Shown one piece after another: positions 1-9,966 of a stretch of DNA of 64,000 bases. The notes beneath the pieces are model-generated. The model saw only the letters and a list, made by a program, of their open reading frames with translations, searched no databases and was not told the DNA's origin. Each line of letters opens with the position of its first letter. Within the stretch, counting starts at the first letter, position 1. The translations under genes were made by a program, and so were the position numbers. The stretch spans positions 49,273 through 113,272 of the forward strand of contig JAJTFA010000008.1 in assembly GCA_021299635.1 (NCBI GenBank), read 5' to 3'. The DNA is from Sphingobacteriales bacterium (lineage in GTDB: Bacteria; Bacteroidota; Bacteroidia; UKL13-3).

Positions 1-430
1 ATCTGCGACACATCAATATCTGTTACGCGGGGATCATCCGGCAGATTATCGGGCAGATCTTTTTTAGCTTTATCAACAGCATCTTTTACACGCTGCAATG
101 CCAAATCAACATTTTGGTCGGTATTGAATTCAACATTAACAATTGCAAAATCCTGCACAGAGTTGCTCTTTATTTTCTTTACTCCGGTAATGGTTTTCAG
201 CTGCTTTTCAAGCGGCTTGGTAACCAGTTGTTCCATATCCTTTGGGGAGGTTCCAGGATAGATGGTGGTGATGAGTATGCTTGGGAACTTAACTTCAGGA
301 AATTGCTCTTTGGGTAATCCGATATAGGAGAATAGGCCTGCCAGTGTTATGATAATGGTAAGTATGTAAATGCTTGTTTTATTATCAATTGACCAGCTTG
401 ACGGCTTAAATTCTTTTTCTAGGTCCTTCA
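1..430 (-). CDS. RND efflux transporter permease (AcrB/MexB/CusA-type), N-terminal part, runs off the left window edge
   Basis: Reverse-strand translation from ATG at 430: MKDLEKEFKPSSWSIDNKTSIYILTIIITLAGLFSYIGLPKEQFPEVKFPSILITTIYPGTSPKDMEQLVTKPLEKQLKTITGVKKIKS..., typical RND N-terminus; absent from ORF track because it is truncated; adjacent to adaptor and TolC genes. Confidence 0.9.
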
Positions 431-467
431 TAAATTAGTTTTAACAAATGTGTTGGTATTGCCCTGA

Positions 468-1631
468 TTAAAATTTTATTGACTGATTTTCAGTAAGGTC
501 TTGAAACCCTGTTGTAATAAGTAAATCACCTTCAGTTAAACCACTCAGAATTTCTGCCTTATCATGATACATGGAGCCAACAACTACTTCCCGTTTTTGA
601 GCAATCGTTTTTGAGCCATTTTTCACTGCGACATACACCACTTCCTTGCCATCTAGTTTTTGTATGGTGTTAACCGGTACAATCATTGCATTGCTCTTCT
701 TATAATCTATAATCTTGATTTGAGTTACCATATTTGGTCGATAAACATTTTCTGAGGGTAGGTTAATTTCAATTCCGAATGTTCTGGTCATTGGGTGAAT
801 AACCTTTGCGGTATAACTCACGGTTGATTTAACATTTTTATTTATATCAGGGAAAAATAGCAGGGCCTCGTCTCCTTTTTTTACAGCACTGGCATAAGAT
901 TCAGATATGTCTGCTACTACTTTTAGTTTTCCAAAATTAACAACCCTGATGGCCGGTACCCCCGGAGCAGCTGTTTGACCGGTTTTGATGTATACTTCAT
1001 CAACGGTTCCTGCAATAGGAGCAATTACACGATACATTTTTTCCGTTTCAATCAATGAATTGAGTTGCTGCTCCAATGCTTCCTTATTGGTTTTTGCCTG
1101 AAGATATTGAATCTCGGTGCCAACTTTTTGCACCCAAAGATTTTTCTGTTTGTTATACAATTCTGTAGCCAGTCTCAGATTTGTTTTAAGACCTTCCATT
1201 TGTGCATCAATTATTTCATGTTCAATCTCAGCAAGTGTTTGTCCTTGTTTTACTTCATCGCCTGCTTTTACATAAACCTTATTAATGCTTCCAGCCATCT
1301 TAGCTGTGAGGGTTACATTTTCATCGCCCTCTACACTGCCTTGTACATCAATACTATGTTCAAAGATTTGAGGCAATAAAGGCGTAACAGCAATAAATTT
1401 CGATTTGCTGTCATCGGCTATTGCAGAATCTCCCATTTTAGCAATTTCAAGTTCAAGCGTCTTAATTTTATCTTCGATTGCTGCTTGTTCAGATTTAAGT
1501 TTTTCAATAGCAGCTTTCTTCTCCTGTAAAGTTGATTGGCCTTGGCCGCACGAGATAATGGCAGTAAGCGCTGCTAATCCTGCCAGCAGTACGAGTAAAT
1601 TTTTCATATATGTTTTATTAGATATTTGCAT
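468..1631 (-). CDS. RND efflux periplasmic adaptor subunit (MFP/HlyD family)
   Basis: Lipoprotein-like signal, coiled coil, lipoyl/barrel-sandwich motif (VYVKAGDEVKQGQTLAEIE), C-terminal GLTEGDLLITTGFQ. Confidence 0.9.
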   Translation of the reverse strand: MQISNKTYMKNLLVLLAGLAALTAIISCGQGQSTLQEKKAAIEKLKSEQAAIEDKIKTLELEIAKMGDSAIADDSKSKFIAVTPLLPQIFEHSIDVQGSVEGDENVTLTAKMAGSINKVYVKAGDEVKQGQTLAEIEHEIIDAQMEGLKTNLRLATELYNKQKNLWVQKVGTEIQYLQAKTNKEALEQQLNSLIETEKMYRVIAPIAGTVDEVYIKTGQTAAPGVPAIRVVNFGKLKVVADISESYASAVKKGDEALLFFPDINKNVKSTVSYTAKVIHPMTRTFGIEINLPSENVYRPNMVTQIKIIDYKKSNAMIVPVNTIQKLDGKEVVYVAVKNGSKTIAQKREVVVGSMYHDKAEILSGLTEGDLLITTGFQDLTENQSIKF

Positions 1632-1643
1632 AAGTTATGGTGG

Positions 1644-2972
1644 TTATTTGCCCAATGATTGTTCTAAATCTGTTTTTGCAACCAGCAGATCATAAATGGC
1701 ATTCAGGTAACCTGTTTGTGCTGTTTTTAAATCTGTTTCAGCTTGTGAAATTTCCAAGCTGGAGCCAACACCATTGCTAAATTTAATATTGACTTTATTA
1801 TAAATCTCTTCGGCCAGTTCCATGTTTTTCTTCTGTACTTTTATCTGTTCTTTAGCCCTCAGATATTTTGTTCTGTTGGAGAAGACTTCTGTTTCAATGG
1901 CGCTTTCAAACTGTGATTTCTGGTTTTGTGTCTTTTGAATATTAATTCTTGCCTGTTCGATTTGAGAGTTTTTCATAAATCCATCAAATATGGGCAGAGA
2001 TAGATTTAGCCCAATCTGGGTGCCAGGATAATATCGGTTGTTAAGTGAACCAAAATCTACGGCAAATGCATTTTGCTGATGTTGTGCAAATGCCACCAAT
2101 GATGGCGCATAACCAAACTGATAACGTTTCTTGTCTAATGTTTGCATTTTAATTTGCTGCTCCAGCATTTTATATTCAGGTCGGTTGGCATAAACAACTT
2201 TCTCTTCAGCAATTGCATCCGCATCGGCCAGATTTGAATAGATGTCTTGCATCTGATCCGTAACACTTATCTTTTGATTACCGGGGTAACCCATTTGCAG
2301 TTTAAGCAAGTAATAACAAATCTCTCGTGCATCTTGCAGTTTGCCAGATTGAAGTTTGGTGTTGGAATAAGCCAGTTCAATTCTGTCAACATCTGTTTTT
2401 TCTATCAGCCCATTTTTATATAAGGCTTTCAAATCGGAAAGAATCTTCTCCAGTGTTTGAATATTTTTATCAACCAGTTTGATATTTTCTTCTGTAATAA
2501 TCACCAGAAAATATGCTTTTGTTACATCAGAGGCAATCTGTTTATCTGTTCTTTCGCTATTGATGCGAGCCAACAAGGCATATTCTTTAGCAGCTTTAAG
2601 CCCCATAAGAAATGATCCGTCAAACAACAATTGGTTTGCGCTTAGTGTACCATTAACGGAGTAATCAATTCCCTGAGGAAATTCAACAGTTGGATTGGGC
2701 CCAAAAAAGCCCGGATTCTTAATACCTATGGTAGGAATTTGTGGTGTGTAAACAAAGCGTCCGCTTGCACTTACCTGAGGTAAGCCTATTGCTCGTATTT
2801 CATGAATTTTTTTTAGGGATGCCTTCTCATCAAGTTTGGCATTTTTTGCATTGGCATTATTTGCCTTTGCATATTCAATAGTCTGCTTGAGACTAAATGC
2901 ATTTTCTGATTGTGATACAGCATTTGTAAAAAAGCATAATAGTAAGAAGGTAGCTGGGAGGAATCTTTTCAT
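1644..2972 (-). CDS. TolC family outer membrane efflux protein
   Basis: Signal peptide, two coiled-coil OEP repeats (e.g. SNGVGSSLEISQAETDLKTAQTGYLNAIYDLLVAKTDLEQSLG). Confidence 0.9.
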   Translation of the reverse strand: MKRFLPATFLLLCFFTNAVSQSENAFSLKQTIEYAKANNANAKNAKLDEKASLKKIHEIRAIGLPQVSASGRFVYTPQIPTIGIKNPGFFGPNPTVEFPQGIDYSVNGTLSANQLLFDGSFLMGLKAAKEYALLARINSERTDKQIASDVTKAYFLVIITEENIKLVDKNIQTLEKILSDLKALYKNGLIEKTDVDRIELAYSNTKLQSGKLQDAREICYYLLKLQMGYPGNQKISVTDQMQDIYSNLADADAIAEEKVVYANRPEYKMLEQQIKMQTLDKKRYQFGYAPSLVAFAQHQQNAFAVDFGSLNNRYYPGTQIGLNLSLPIFDGFMKNSQIEQARINIQKTQNQKSQFESAIETEVFSNRTKYLRAKEQIKVQKKNMELAEEIYNKVNIKFSNGVGSSLEISQAETDLKTAQTGYLNAIYDLLVAKTDLEQSLGK

Positions 2973-2984
2973 ATAAAGTGTGAT

Positions 2985-3605
2985 TTACTTTCGGTGTGTT
3001 AATTTTTCTTCTAATAACTCTATTCCTTTAGGGGTGCAAATGGCACGTAAATGATACTTGGTCATTTCCAGATGAAGGGTTTTAAAATCCATTTCTTGCC
3101 TATCGTAGTGCTCAGGATCTGTAATAAACCCGATGAGGTAAACAAAAATCCTACATGTTATTTCAGGGTCAATTTCTTTTCGGTATAAGCCTTTTTTTCT
3201 TCCATTTTCCAGATTTTTAATCACCAGATTATAGATATGATTTTTTCTGTTTGCCTGGAGTTTATCCCATGCCGGTTTAAAATACTTTTTCAAATCAAAC
3301 ATGGCACTCGGGTTTAAGATTCGAATTGCATTGCCGATGAAATCTGAAATGGACAGCATGGCGCTTATCGGGTCTTCGCTATGCTCCATAAGTTCATCAC
3401 AATTACAGTTCATGTCGATAATCTGATGATCAACACAACGGTTAACCAAATCATACTTATCCTCAAAATGCTGATACAATGTTTTTTTTGATACTCCTAG
3501 CTCTCTGGAAATATCATCCATGGTAATACTTTTAAAGCCGTAACGCATAAAAAGCATTTTGGCTTCAAGTAAAATTTTGATCTTGATTTCCTGTTCTTTT
3601 ACCAT
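2985..3605 (-). CDS. TetR/AcrR family transcriptional regulator
   Basis: N-terminal HTH MRYGFKSITMDDISRELGVSKKTLYQHFEDKYDLV. Confidence 0.92.
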   Translation of the reverse strand: MVKEQEIKIKILLEAKMLFMRYGFKSITMDDISRELGVSKKTLYQHFEDKYDLVNRCVDHQIIDMNCNCDELMEHSEDPISAMLSISDFIGNAIRILNPSAMFDLKKYFKPAWDKLQANRKNHIYNLVIKNLENGRKKGLYRKEIDPEITCRIFVYLIGFITDPEHYDRQEMDFKTLHLEMTKYHLRAICTPKGIELLEEKLTHRK

Positions 3606-3636
3606 GCATTGATTTTTATAGGCTGGCCAAAGATAA

Positions 3637-3680
3637 AAACTATTTTTACAATGGAAACTATTTTTATATTAAAAGTTTCC
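3637..3680. promoter_or_regulatory. Candidate TetR operator: two direct copies of AAACTATTTTTA (18-bp period) plus GGAAACT/AGTTTCC inverted repeat
   Basis: AAACTATTTTTA at 3637-3648 and 3655-3666; GGAAACT 3653-3659 and AGTTTCC 3674-3680; next to minus-strand TATCTTTG (CAAAGATA 3628-3635), a TAnnTTTG -7 match. Confidence 0.5.
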
Positions 3681-3776
3681 TAATTTTATTTTAATAAAAT
3701 TTAAAGCCACTTTTTGGTTTTGGCTTTCTGCATAGAAATGCGCTAATTGCAAGCACTTTAAACCATCCATTTAATC

Positions 3777-4400
3777 ATGACTAAGCCTTATTTAGTTGGT
3801 ATCACAGGTGGCAGTGCATCAGGTAAAACTCGTTTTCTTAAGGAGTTAGCTGCTTTATTTCATCAGAAAGAGGTATGCATACTCTCGCAGGATAATTATT
3901 ATAAACCGGCAATAAATCATGTGAGAGATGAAAACGGCCACATTAATTTTGATTTGCCTGAATGCATTGATCTGGATACATTTTATGCTGATATCATCTC
4001 ATTGGGTAAAGGTGAAACCGTTAAAAGAAGGGAGTATCGTTTTCAGCATGAACAGCAATTGGGAGATTGGATGGTTTTTAATCCGGCACCAATTATTATA
4101 GTGGAGGGTTTATTTATTTTTTACCGGCAGGATATTTTTAATCTGTTTGATTTAAAGATATTTATTGACGCACAAGATGAAATAAAACTAAATAGAAGAA
4201 TGAGCAGGGATACTGCTGAAAGAAATATTACAGCAGAGTTTGTCTTATATCAATGGGAAAACCATGTGATGCCAGCTTACCGGCAATTTTTGCTTCCTTA
4301 CAAAGAAAAAGCCGATATCGTTATTAATAATAACAACCATTTCCAAAATAGCCTGCGCGTGGTGGAAGATCACTTTAAGGTATGGCTTAAAAAATACTGA
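3777..4400 (+). CDS. udk: Uridine kinase
   Basis: P-loop GITGGSASGKTRF, LSQDNYYK, phosphoribulokinase/uridine kinase-family motifs. Confidence 0.88.
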   Translation: MTKPYLVGITGGSASGKTRFLKELAALFHQKEVCILSQDNYYKPAINHVRDENGHINFDLPECIDLDTFYADIISLGKGETVKRREYRFQHEQQLGDWMVFNPAPIIIVEGLFIFYRQDIFNLFDLKIFIDAQDEIKLNRRMSRDTAERNITAEFVLYQWENHVMPAYRQFLLPYKEKADIVINNNNHFQNSLRVVEDHFKVWLKKY

Positions 4401-4451
4401 AATCCCATTAATGAGCTCATAATCAATATACAGGCTAATAATTGATGGACT

Positions 4452-4482
4452 TTGCAAAATCTTTAGTCATCCCTTATATTTG
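4452..4482 (+). promoter_or_regulatory. Bacteroidota-type promoter upstream of secDF
   Basis: TTG (4452-4454) - N20 - TATATTTG (4475-4482), matching TTG-N17-23-TAnnTTTG. Confidence 0.65.
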
Positions 4483-4546
4483 CCCGCTTTGTATTTTTAC
4501 AAAATTGTATAACCACTAACAAATCAGTTAATAATTAGAATATCAA

Positions 4547-7474
4547 ATGAAAAGTAAAGGAGCAGTAAAGTTATTTGCGATTGCTATGGCCGTTGTATCG
4601 GTATTTCAGCTTTCGTTCACATGGGTAACTTATCGAATTGAAAAAGAGGCAAAAGCGTTTGCCGAAGGTGATGTGATTAAAGAAAGAGCATATCTTGATT
4701 CTATTGCACGCGAACCTGTTTACAACCTAGGTTTTGCGGAGTATACCTATTTGCAATGCAAAGAGCGTGAGTTGAATCTGGGTCTGGATTTGCAAGGTGG
4801 TATGAATGTAACCCTAGAAGTTTCTCTTGGAGAAATGGTGCGTACATTAGCTAATAACAACCCTGATCCCGGATTTAATAAAGCAATTGAGCTTGCTGCA
4901 GAAAAAATGAAAACCAGCCAGGCTGATTATGTAACGTTATTTGGCGAGGCATATAAAGAAACTGTTCCTGAAGGTCGTTTGGCGGCAATTTTTGCTAATC
5001 AAACCAATAAAGATCGTATTAAAGTTAGCTCAACCAATGAAGAGGTGCTGGTTTATTTGCGTGAGGAAGCCAATCAGGCAATCGATCGTTCATTCCAGAT
5101 TTTACGAGCACGTATAGATAAATTTGGTGTAACACAGCCCAATATCCAGAAATTGGAGGGCAGTGGTCGTATCCTGGTTGAATTGCCGGGCGTTGATAAT
5201 CCTACCCGTGTGCGCAAACTATTACAAGGAAGCGCCAAACTTGAATTCTGGGAAACCTATGACAATGCCGAAGCATTTAAACATCTTTCTTCTGCCAATG
5301 ATATGTTAGCTAAGGTGATGAAATCAGAAGCAGGTACAAAATCTGACTCAACCAAAACCGATACTGCTGCAAGTGCCCTTGCAGGCTTGGCAAAGCCAAG
5401 TGCTATTAAGCCCGACTCAACTAAAAAAGATACTGCAAACAAGGAAAAAACATTTGAGGAATTTTCTGCCGAAAATCCATTGTTCGCTTACTTGCGCCCT
5501 TATGCCGATGAGAACAATATGCTTATCACTAAAGGCTCGGCTTGCGGAATTTCAATGGTTAAAGATACTGCTAAAATTAATGCCATGCTTAACCGTTTTG
5601 AGGTTAAGGCAGTGCTTCCTTCAACCATAAAATTCTTCTGGGCTTATAAAGGATTCGGAAATAATAACGAAGCTGTGGTATTGCATGCCGTAAAAGCCGG
5701 TAAAGATGGCAATCCGTCTTTGGAAGGCGATAAGATTACAGACGCAAGAAGAGATATTTCCCAATCAGGAGATATTGAAGTGGCAATGAATATGAATGCC
5801 GAAGGTGCCCGCATTTGGAAAAACCTTACCAAACAAAATATCGGTAAGAGCATTGCCATTGTATTGGATGATGTAGTTTATTCTGCACCAACTGTTCAAA
5901 ATGAAATACCCAATGGACGTTCATCTATCACTGGAAGCTTCACCAACGAAGAAGCTGCTGACTTAGCCAATATTCTAAAATCAGGAAAACTACCTGCACC
6001 GACCCGTATTGTGGAAGAAGCTGTTGTGGGGCCTACTTTGGGTGCTGAGTCTATCAGTCAGGGTTTATTGTCAATGCTTATTGCAACTATTGTTATTCTA
6101 ATCTTCATGGTCATTTATTATGGAAATTCAGGATACATCGCTGACTTTGCTGTATTGACAAATGTATTTTTTATTATAGGTGTGCTTGCCTCTCTTGGCG
6201 CAGCCCTAACTTTGCCGGGTATTGCGGGTATTGTGCTAACAATAGGCATGGCGGTTGATGCAAACGTGTTGATTAATGAACGTGTAAAAGAAGAATTGCT
6301 GAATGCCCGAAGTATTAAAAATGCAGTAGCAGATGGCTATGCGCACGCAAACTCATCTATCATAGATGCAAATTTAACCACTTTGATTGCCGGATTTGTT
6401 TTATATGTGTTTGGCACAGGACCTGTTCAAGGGTTTGCCATCACTCTTATCATTGGTATTCTTTCATCTATGTTTACGGCTGTGTTGTTATCTCGCGTAA
6501 TTACTGAGTGGAGATTGGAAAAAGGTGCTACAGTTCATTATGTTACTAACCTATCTAAAAATCTTTTCCAAAATCTGAATTATAAGTTTGTTGAGAATCG
6601 TAAGAAATTTTACATATTCTCTGGTATTATCATTATCGCAGGGGTTGTGTCTATTTTCACCAAAGGATTTACCCTTGGGGTTGATTTTAAGGGTGGCTGG
6701 ACTTATGTAGTGCAGTTTGAAAATGATCAGACCTCGTCTGATATTCGCGAGAAGCTAACAAGTGTATTTGGCTCTGCCCCGGAGGTAAAAACCTTTGGCG
6801 CAGGAAATAAATTTAAAATCACCACCACCTATATGATTAATGAAACGTCAGAAGGTGCCAGTGATATGGTGGAAACAAAATTAAACGAAGGTTTAGCCCC
6901 TATGGGTAAATCTCAGATATTGAGTTCAGCAAAAGTTGGACCTACCATTGCCAATGATATTAAAGTTGCTTCAATCTGGGCTGCTATCATTTCATTATTG
7001 GGTATCGGATTATACATTCTTATCCGTTTTCGCAAATGGCAATATGCTTTAGGCGCCATTATAGCATTAACTCATGATGTATTAATGATGCTAGGCTTCT
7101 ACTCAATCTTTGATGGCATTTTACCATTTACGATGGAGGTTGACCAGGCATTTATAGCCGCAGTTTTAACCATTATCGGTTTCTCTATTAATGATACGGT
7201 GGTGGTTTTCGACCGTATTCGTGAATTCCTTGGAACACACCATCATGAAAACAATAAGGGTAAGGTTATCAATGATGCACTGAATAATACACTAAACCGT
7301 ACTATTATAACATCATTAACCGTATTCTTGGTAGCATTGGTGCTGTTTATTTTCGGTGGTGAGGTAATCAAAGGCTTCACCTTTGCCTTGTTGGTGGGTA
7401 TAGTATTTGGTACATATTCCTCAATAGGTATTGCTACACCAATAGTAATTGACTTTGACAAAAAGAAAGAATAA
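4547..7474 (+). CDS. secDF: Fused protein translocase subunit SecDF
   Basis: SecD motifs LGLDLQGGMNVTLEV, IGMAVDANVLINERVKEE; SecF motifs GVDFKGGWTYVV, IGFSINDTVVVFDRIRE in one ORF. Confidence 0.95.
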   Translation: MKSKGAVKLFAIAMAVVSVFQLSFTWVTYRIEKEAKAFAEGDVIKERAYLDSIAREPVYNLGFAEYTYLQCKERELNLGLDLQGGMNVTLEVSLGEMVRTLANNNPDPGFNKAIELAAEKMKTSQADYVTLFGEAYKETVPEGRLAAIFANQTNKDRIKVSSTNEEVLVYLREEANQAIDRSFQILRARIDKFGVTQPNIQKLEGSGRILVELPGVDNPTRVRKLLQGSAKLEFWETYDNAEAFKHLSSANDMLAKVMKSEAGTKSDSTKTDTAASALAGLAKPSAIKPDSTKKDTANKEKTFEEFSAENPLFAYLRPYADENNMLITKGSACGISMVKDTAKINAMLNRFEVKAVLPSTIKFFWAYKGFGNNNEAVVLHAVKAGKDGNPSLEGDKITDARRDISQSGDIEVAMNMNAEGARIWKNLTKQNIGKSIAIVLDDVVYSAPTVQNEIPNGRSSITGSFTNEEAADLANILKSGKLPAPTRIVEEAVVGPTLGAESISQGLLSMLIATIVILIFMVIYYGNSGYIADFAVLTNVFFIIGVLASLGAALTLPGIAGIVLTIGMAVDANVLINERVKEELLNARSIKNAVADGYAHANSSIIDANLTTLIAGFVLYVFGTGPVQGFAITLIIGILSSMFTAVLLSRVITEWRLEKGATVHYVTNLSKNLFQNLNYKFVENRKKFYIFSGIIIIAGVVSIFTKGFTLGVDFKGGWTYVVQFENDQTSSDIREKLTSVFGSAPEVKTFGAGNKFKITTTYMINETSEGASDMVETKLNEGLAPMGKSQILSSAKVGPTIANDIKVASIWAAIISLLGIGLYILIRFRKWQYALGAIIALTHDVLMMLGFYSIFDGILPFTMEVDQAFIAAVLTIIGFSINDTVVVFDRIREFLGTHHHENNKGKVINDALNNTLNRTIITSLTVFLVALVLFIFGGEVIKGFTFALLVGIVFGTYSSIGIATPIVIDFDKKKE

Positions 7475-7498
7475 CAAGGCTCTTGGGCCACTATAATC

Positions 7499-7530
7499 GA
7501 AAAGGCTGCCCCAAGGGGTGGCCCTTTTGC
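7499..7530 (+). terminator. Probable Rho-independent terminator after secDF
   Basis: GAAAAGGCTGCCCC-AA-GGGGTGGCCCTTTT hairpin with one bulge/wobbles and T-rich tail. Confidence 0.6.
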
Positions 7531-7607
7531 TTTCCACACATGTGCAGAACTATTAACAAATTACTTTTTATTCTGCTCTAATCTTGAACTGCTTATAGAA
7601 AGTAGTT

Positions 7608-8282
7608 ATGATTAATTTATTATTGCAGGCAACCGTTCAGGTTGTATCAACAGAACAAGAAGGTTTATCTGTGCTGGGATTGATATTAAAAGGCGGTTGG
7701 ATTATGGTTCCTATTCTGTTCCTTTCATTGGTTTCTGTTTTTCTGATGATTGAACGAAGTTTATTCATTAGCAAAGCCAGTAAAATCGATGTAAATCTCG
7801 TAAACAATGTGAAAGACTTGCTTCATAAAGAAGACATCAAAGGAGCTATGACCTACTGTGAGCGCATTGGTTCTCCTTTTGCTGTAATTGTTCATAAAGG
7901 ATTATCTCGATTGGGTTCTCCTATCCGCGATATTGAAAGCTCCATTGAAAATACAGCACGTGTGGAAGTTTATAAAATGGAGAAGAATGTGAATTTACTT
8001 GCTGCTATTGCTGCACTTGCCCCAATGTTTGGTTTCCTTGGAACGGTAATAGGTATGATTCGTGCCTTTTATGATATCTCTCTGGCAGATAATATCAGCA
8101 TTGGGGTTATTTCAAGTGGTATTTATGTGAAGATGATTACCTCTGCGGCTGGTCTGATTGTTGGTGTGGTTGCATACATTTTTTATACATACCTCAACAC
8201 ACGTATAGAGCGAGTAGTTAATAAAATGGAAGTAACAGCTATTGAGTTTATGGATATTCTGTATAAGCCTGTAGTAAAATGA
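7608..8282 (+). CDS. MotA/TolQ/ExbB proton channel family protein
   Basis: GFLGTVIGMIRAFYDIS and three-TM architecture. Confidence 0.9.
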   Translation: MINLLLQATVQVVSTEQEGLSVLGLILKGGWIMVPILFLSLVSVFLMIERSLFISKASKIDVNLVNNVKDLLHKEDIKGAMTYCERIGSPFAVIVHKGLSRLGSPIRDIESSIENTARVEVYKMEKNVNLLAAIAALAPMFGFLGTVIGMIRAFYDISLADNISIGVISSGIYVKMITSAAGLIVGVVAYIFYTYLNTRIERVVNKMEVTAIEFMDILYKPVVK

Positions 8283-8686
8283 ATTTCAGAAAAAAGAAAT
8301 ATGTTCATGCAGAAGTGCAGGCAGGCGCATTGTCTGATATCTTGTTTTTTCTGATGCTGTTTTTTCTGATTATTTCAACGCTGGCCAGTCCTAATGCCAT
8401 TAAGTTATTGTTGCCCAAAGCCAAAACAGGTCAGTCTATTCCCAATCAGATTATCAATGTTTCTATTTCGGCTGATTTGAAATATTATATTGATAAAGGA
8501 GAAGTTACGCTGGAACAGCTTGAAGGTGCCATACTTGCTAAAGCCTCAACCCTTCAAAATCCTTCTATTGTGCTGCGCATGGATAAAAGTATTTCTGTTG
8601 AAAGCATGATATATGTAATTGATGTGTTGAACAGAGCAAAAGTACCGGTTGTTGTGGCAGTTGATAAACCTGCGGCAGGCCAGTAG
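8279..8686 (+). CDS. ExbD/TolR family biopolymer transporter
   Basis: Single N-terminal TM (LSDILFFLMLFFLIIST), ExbD periplasmic domain; ATGA overlap with upstream ExbB. Confidence 0.88.
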   Translation: MNFRKKKYVHAEVQAGALSDILFFLMLFFLIISTLASPNAIKLLLPKAKTGQSIPNQIINVSISADLKYYIDKGEVTLEQLEGAILAKASTLQNPSIVLRMDKSISVESMIYVIDVLNRAKVPVVVAVDKPAAGQ

Positions 8687-8789
8687 CATAGCTGTGCAAT
8701 ATGCTATACATCTCTCTCTTAGTCTGAATAAATAAGCCATCGATTCACCTCTTTTAATTTGTTATTTGCAATTGAAAAAATTCATACGC

Positions 8790-9773
8790 ATGAAATCTTA
8801 TATTTTATTTTTGTTTTCATTGCTGGCTTTTGCCACAATATCCAAAGCTCAGTTAGAACCTAAAACTCCTTTTGAGGAACCTAAAACGCTTAAAGAAAAA
8901 TCATATAACTTTTTTCTTTCTAAAAGATTGAAAAGAGCTATACATCAGCGTGACTCGCTCAATGATTTGGTTATTGCCTTTAATAAAGATACAACGGAGA
9001 GAGGACGCAACTACCGTTACCTTGATTCTGTTTTCAGAGAACTTACGTTCAGATATAATGAATGCACCGAAAGGAACAACGCATTGAAAAGTCAGTATGC
9101 TGAGCTTAATGCAAAATACAATGAGTTGATGAAGAAGAGCATGAGTGAAGCAGAGCGGTTAAATAATGCTTTAAAAATTAAGTCAGAGGAACTCACACAA
9201 AAATCAGATGAACTAGAGAGACAGCGTAAGCTGCTGGAACAGCGCGAACGCAGGTTGGCAGAACTTGAGGCAACCCTTAGAGCAAAAGATTCCATAACAA
9301 ATGCTATTAATGATTTGGTAAAGAAAGCACTGCTGGGCTTTAACTCGGATGAGATTTCTGTTGAAATGAAAAACGGAAAAGTGTATGTATCGTTAAGTGA
9401 TAAGTTGCTTTTTAAATCGGGTAGTGCAGAGGTTGAAGATAAAGGCAAACAAGCCTTGAAGAAACTATCTGAGGTGCTGAATAAGAACAATGAAATTGAT
9501 GTAGAGATAGAAGGGCATACTGATAATATTCCTATTAAAACAGCACGCTATGAAGATAACTGGGACTTAAGTGTGCACCGTGCCACCAATATTGTGAGAA
9601 TTTTACAGGAAGAATATGCGGTAAATGCTAAACGTTTAACTGCTGCCGGCAAAGGAGAGTTTATGCCAAGAGCGAGTAATGAAACTGCTGAGGGAAGAGC
9701 TAAAAATCGCAGAACGGAAATTATACTCTCGCCTAAATTGGATGAGTTATTTAAACTCATTAACAAGAAGTAA
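8790..9773 (+). CDS. OmpA family protein (coiled coil + OmpA-like peptidoglycan-binding domain)
   Basis: Signal peptide; IEGHTDNIPIKTARYEDNWDLSVHRATNIVRIL...ASNETAEGRAKNRRTEIIL; start moved from TTG 8766 to ATG 8790. Confidence 0.9.
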   Translation: MKSYILFLFSLLAFATISKAQLEPKTPFEEPKTLKEKSYNFFLSKRLKRAIHQRDSLNDLVIAFNKDTTERGRNYRYLDSVFRELTFRYNECTERNNALKSQYAELNAKYNELMKKSMSEAERLNNALKIKSEELTQKSDELERQRKLLEQRERRLAELEATLRAKDSITNAINDLVKKALLGFNSDEISVEMKNGKVYVSLSDKLLFKSGSAEVEDKGKQALKKLSEVLNKNNEIDVEIEGHTDNIPIKTARYEDNWDLSVHRATNIVRILQEEYAVNAKRLTAAGKGEFMPRASNETAEGRAKNRRTEIILSPKLDELFKLINKK

Positions 9774-9788
9774 TAATTTATAACCTCT

Positions 9789-9819
9789 AAACAGCCTGCA
9801 TTTGCAGGCTGTTTTTTTT
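9789..9819 (+). terminator. Rho-independent terminator
   Basis: AAACAGCCTGCA-TT-TGCAGGCTGTTTTTTTT perfect stem with T tract. Confidence 0.9.
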
Positions 9820-9966
9820 ACGCACTTTTCAAAACCTGGCGGGAGCGATTTGAATAAAGGAATTTGTGCATTTTAAATGCTGAAGGTTTCCTGTTTAAAT
9901 ATGGTATTGTAAAAACTTAAACGCATATTTGAACTTTAAGATTTATTATTTACTTACATTTCAGCT

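Noticed and set aside
1065-1695. Plus-strand ORFs of 104 and 96 aa
   Set aside because: Antisense to the RND adaptor gene; composition unlike the real genes here
5373-5630. Alternate-frame ORF inside secDF
   Set aside because: Out-of-frame overlap with the strongly supported SecDF reading frame
9092-9490. 132-aa minus-strand ORF
   Set aside because: Antisense to the coiled-coil part of the OmpA-like gene; low-complexity Ser/Leu translation with no family features
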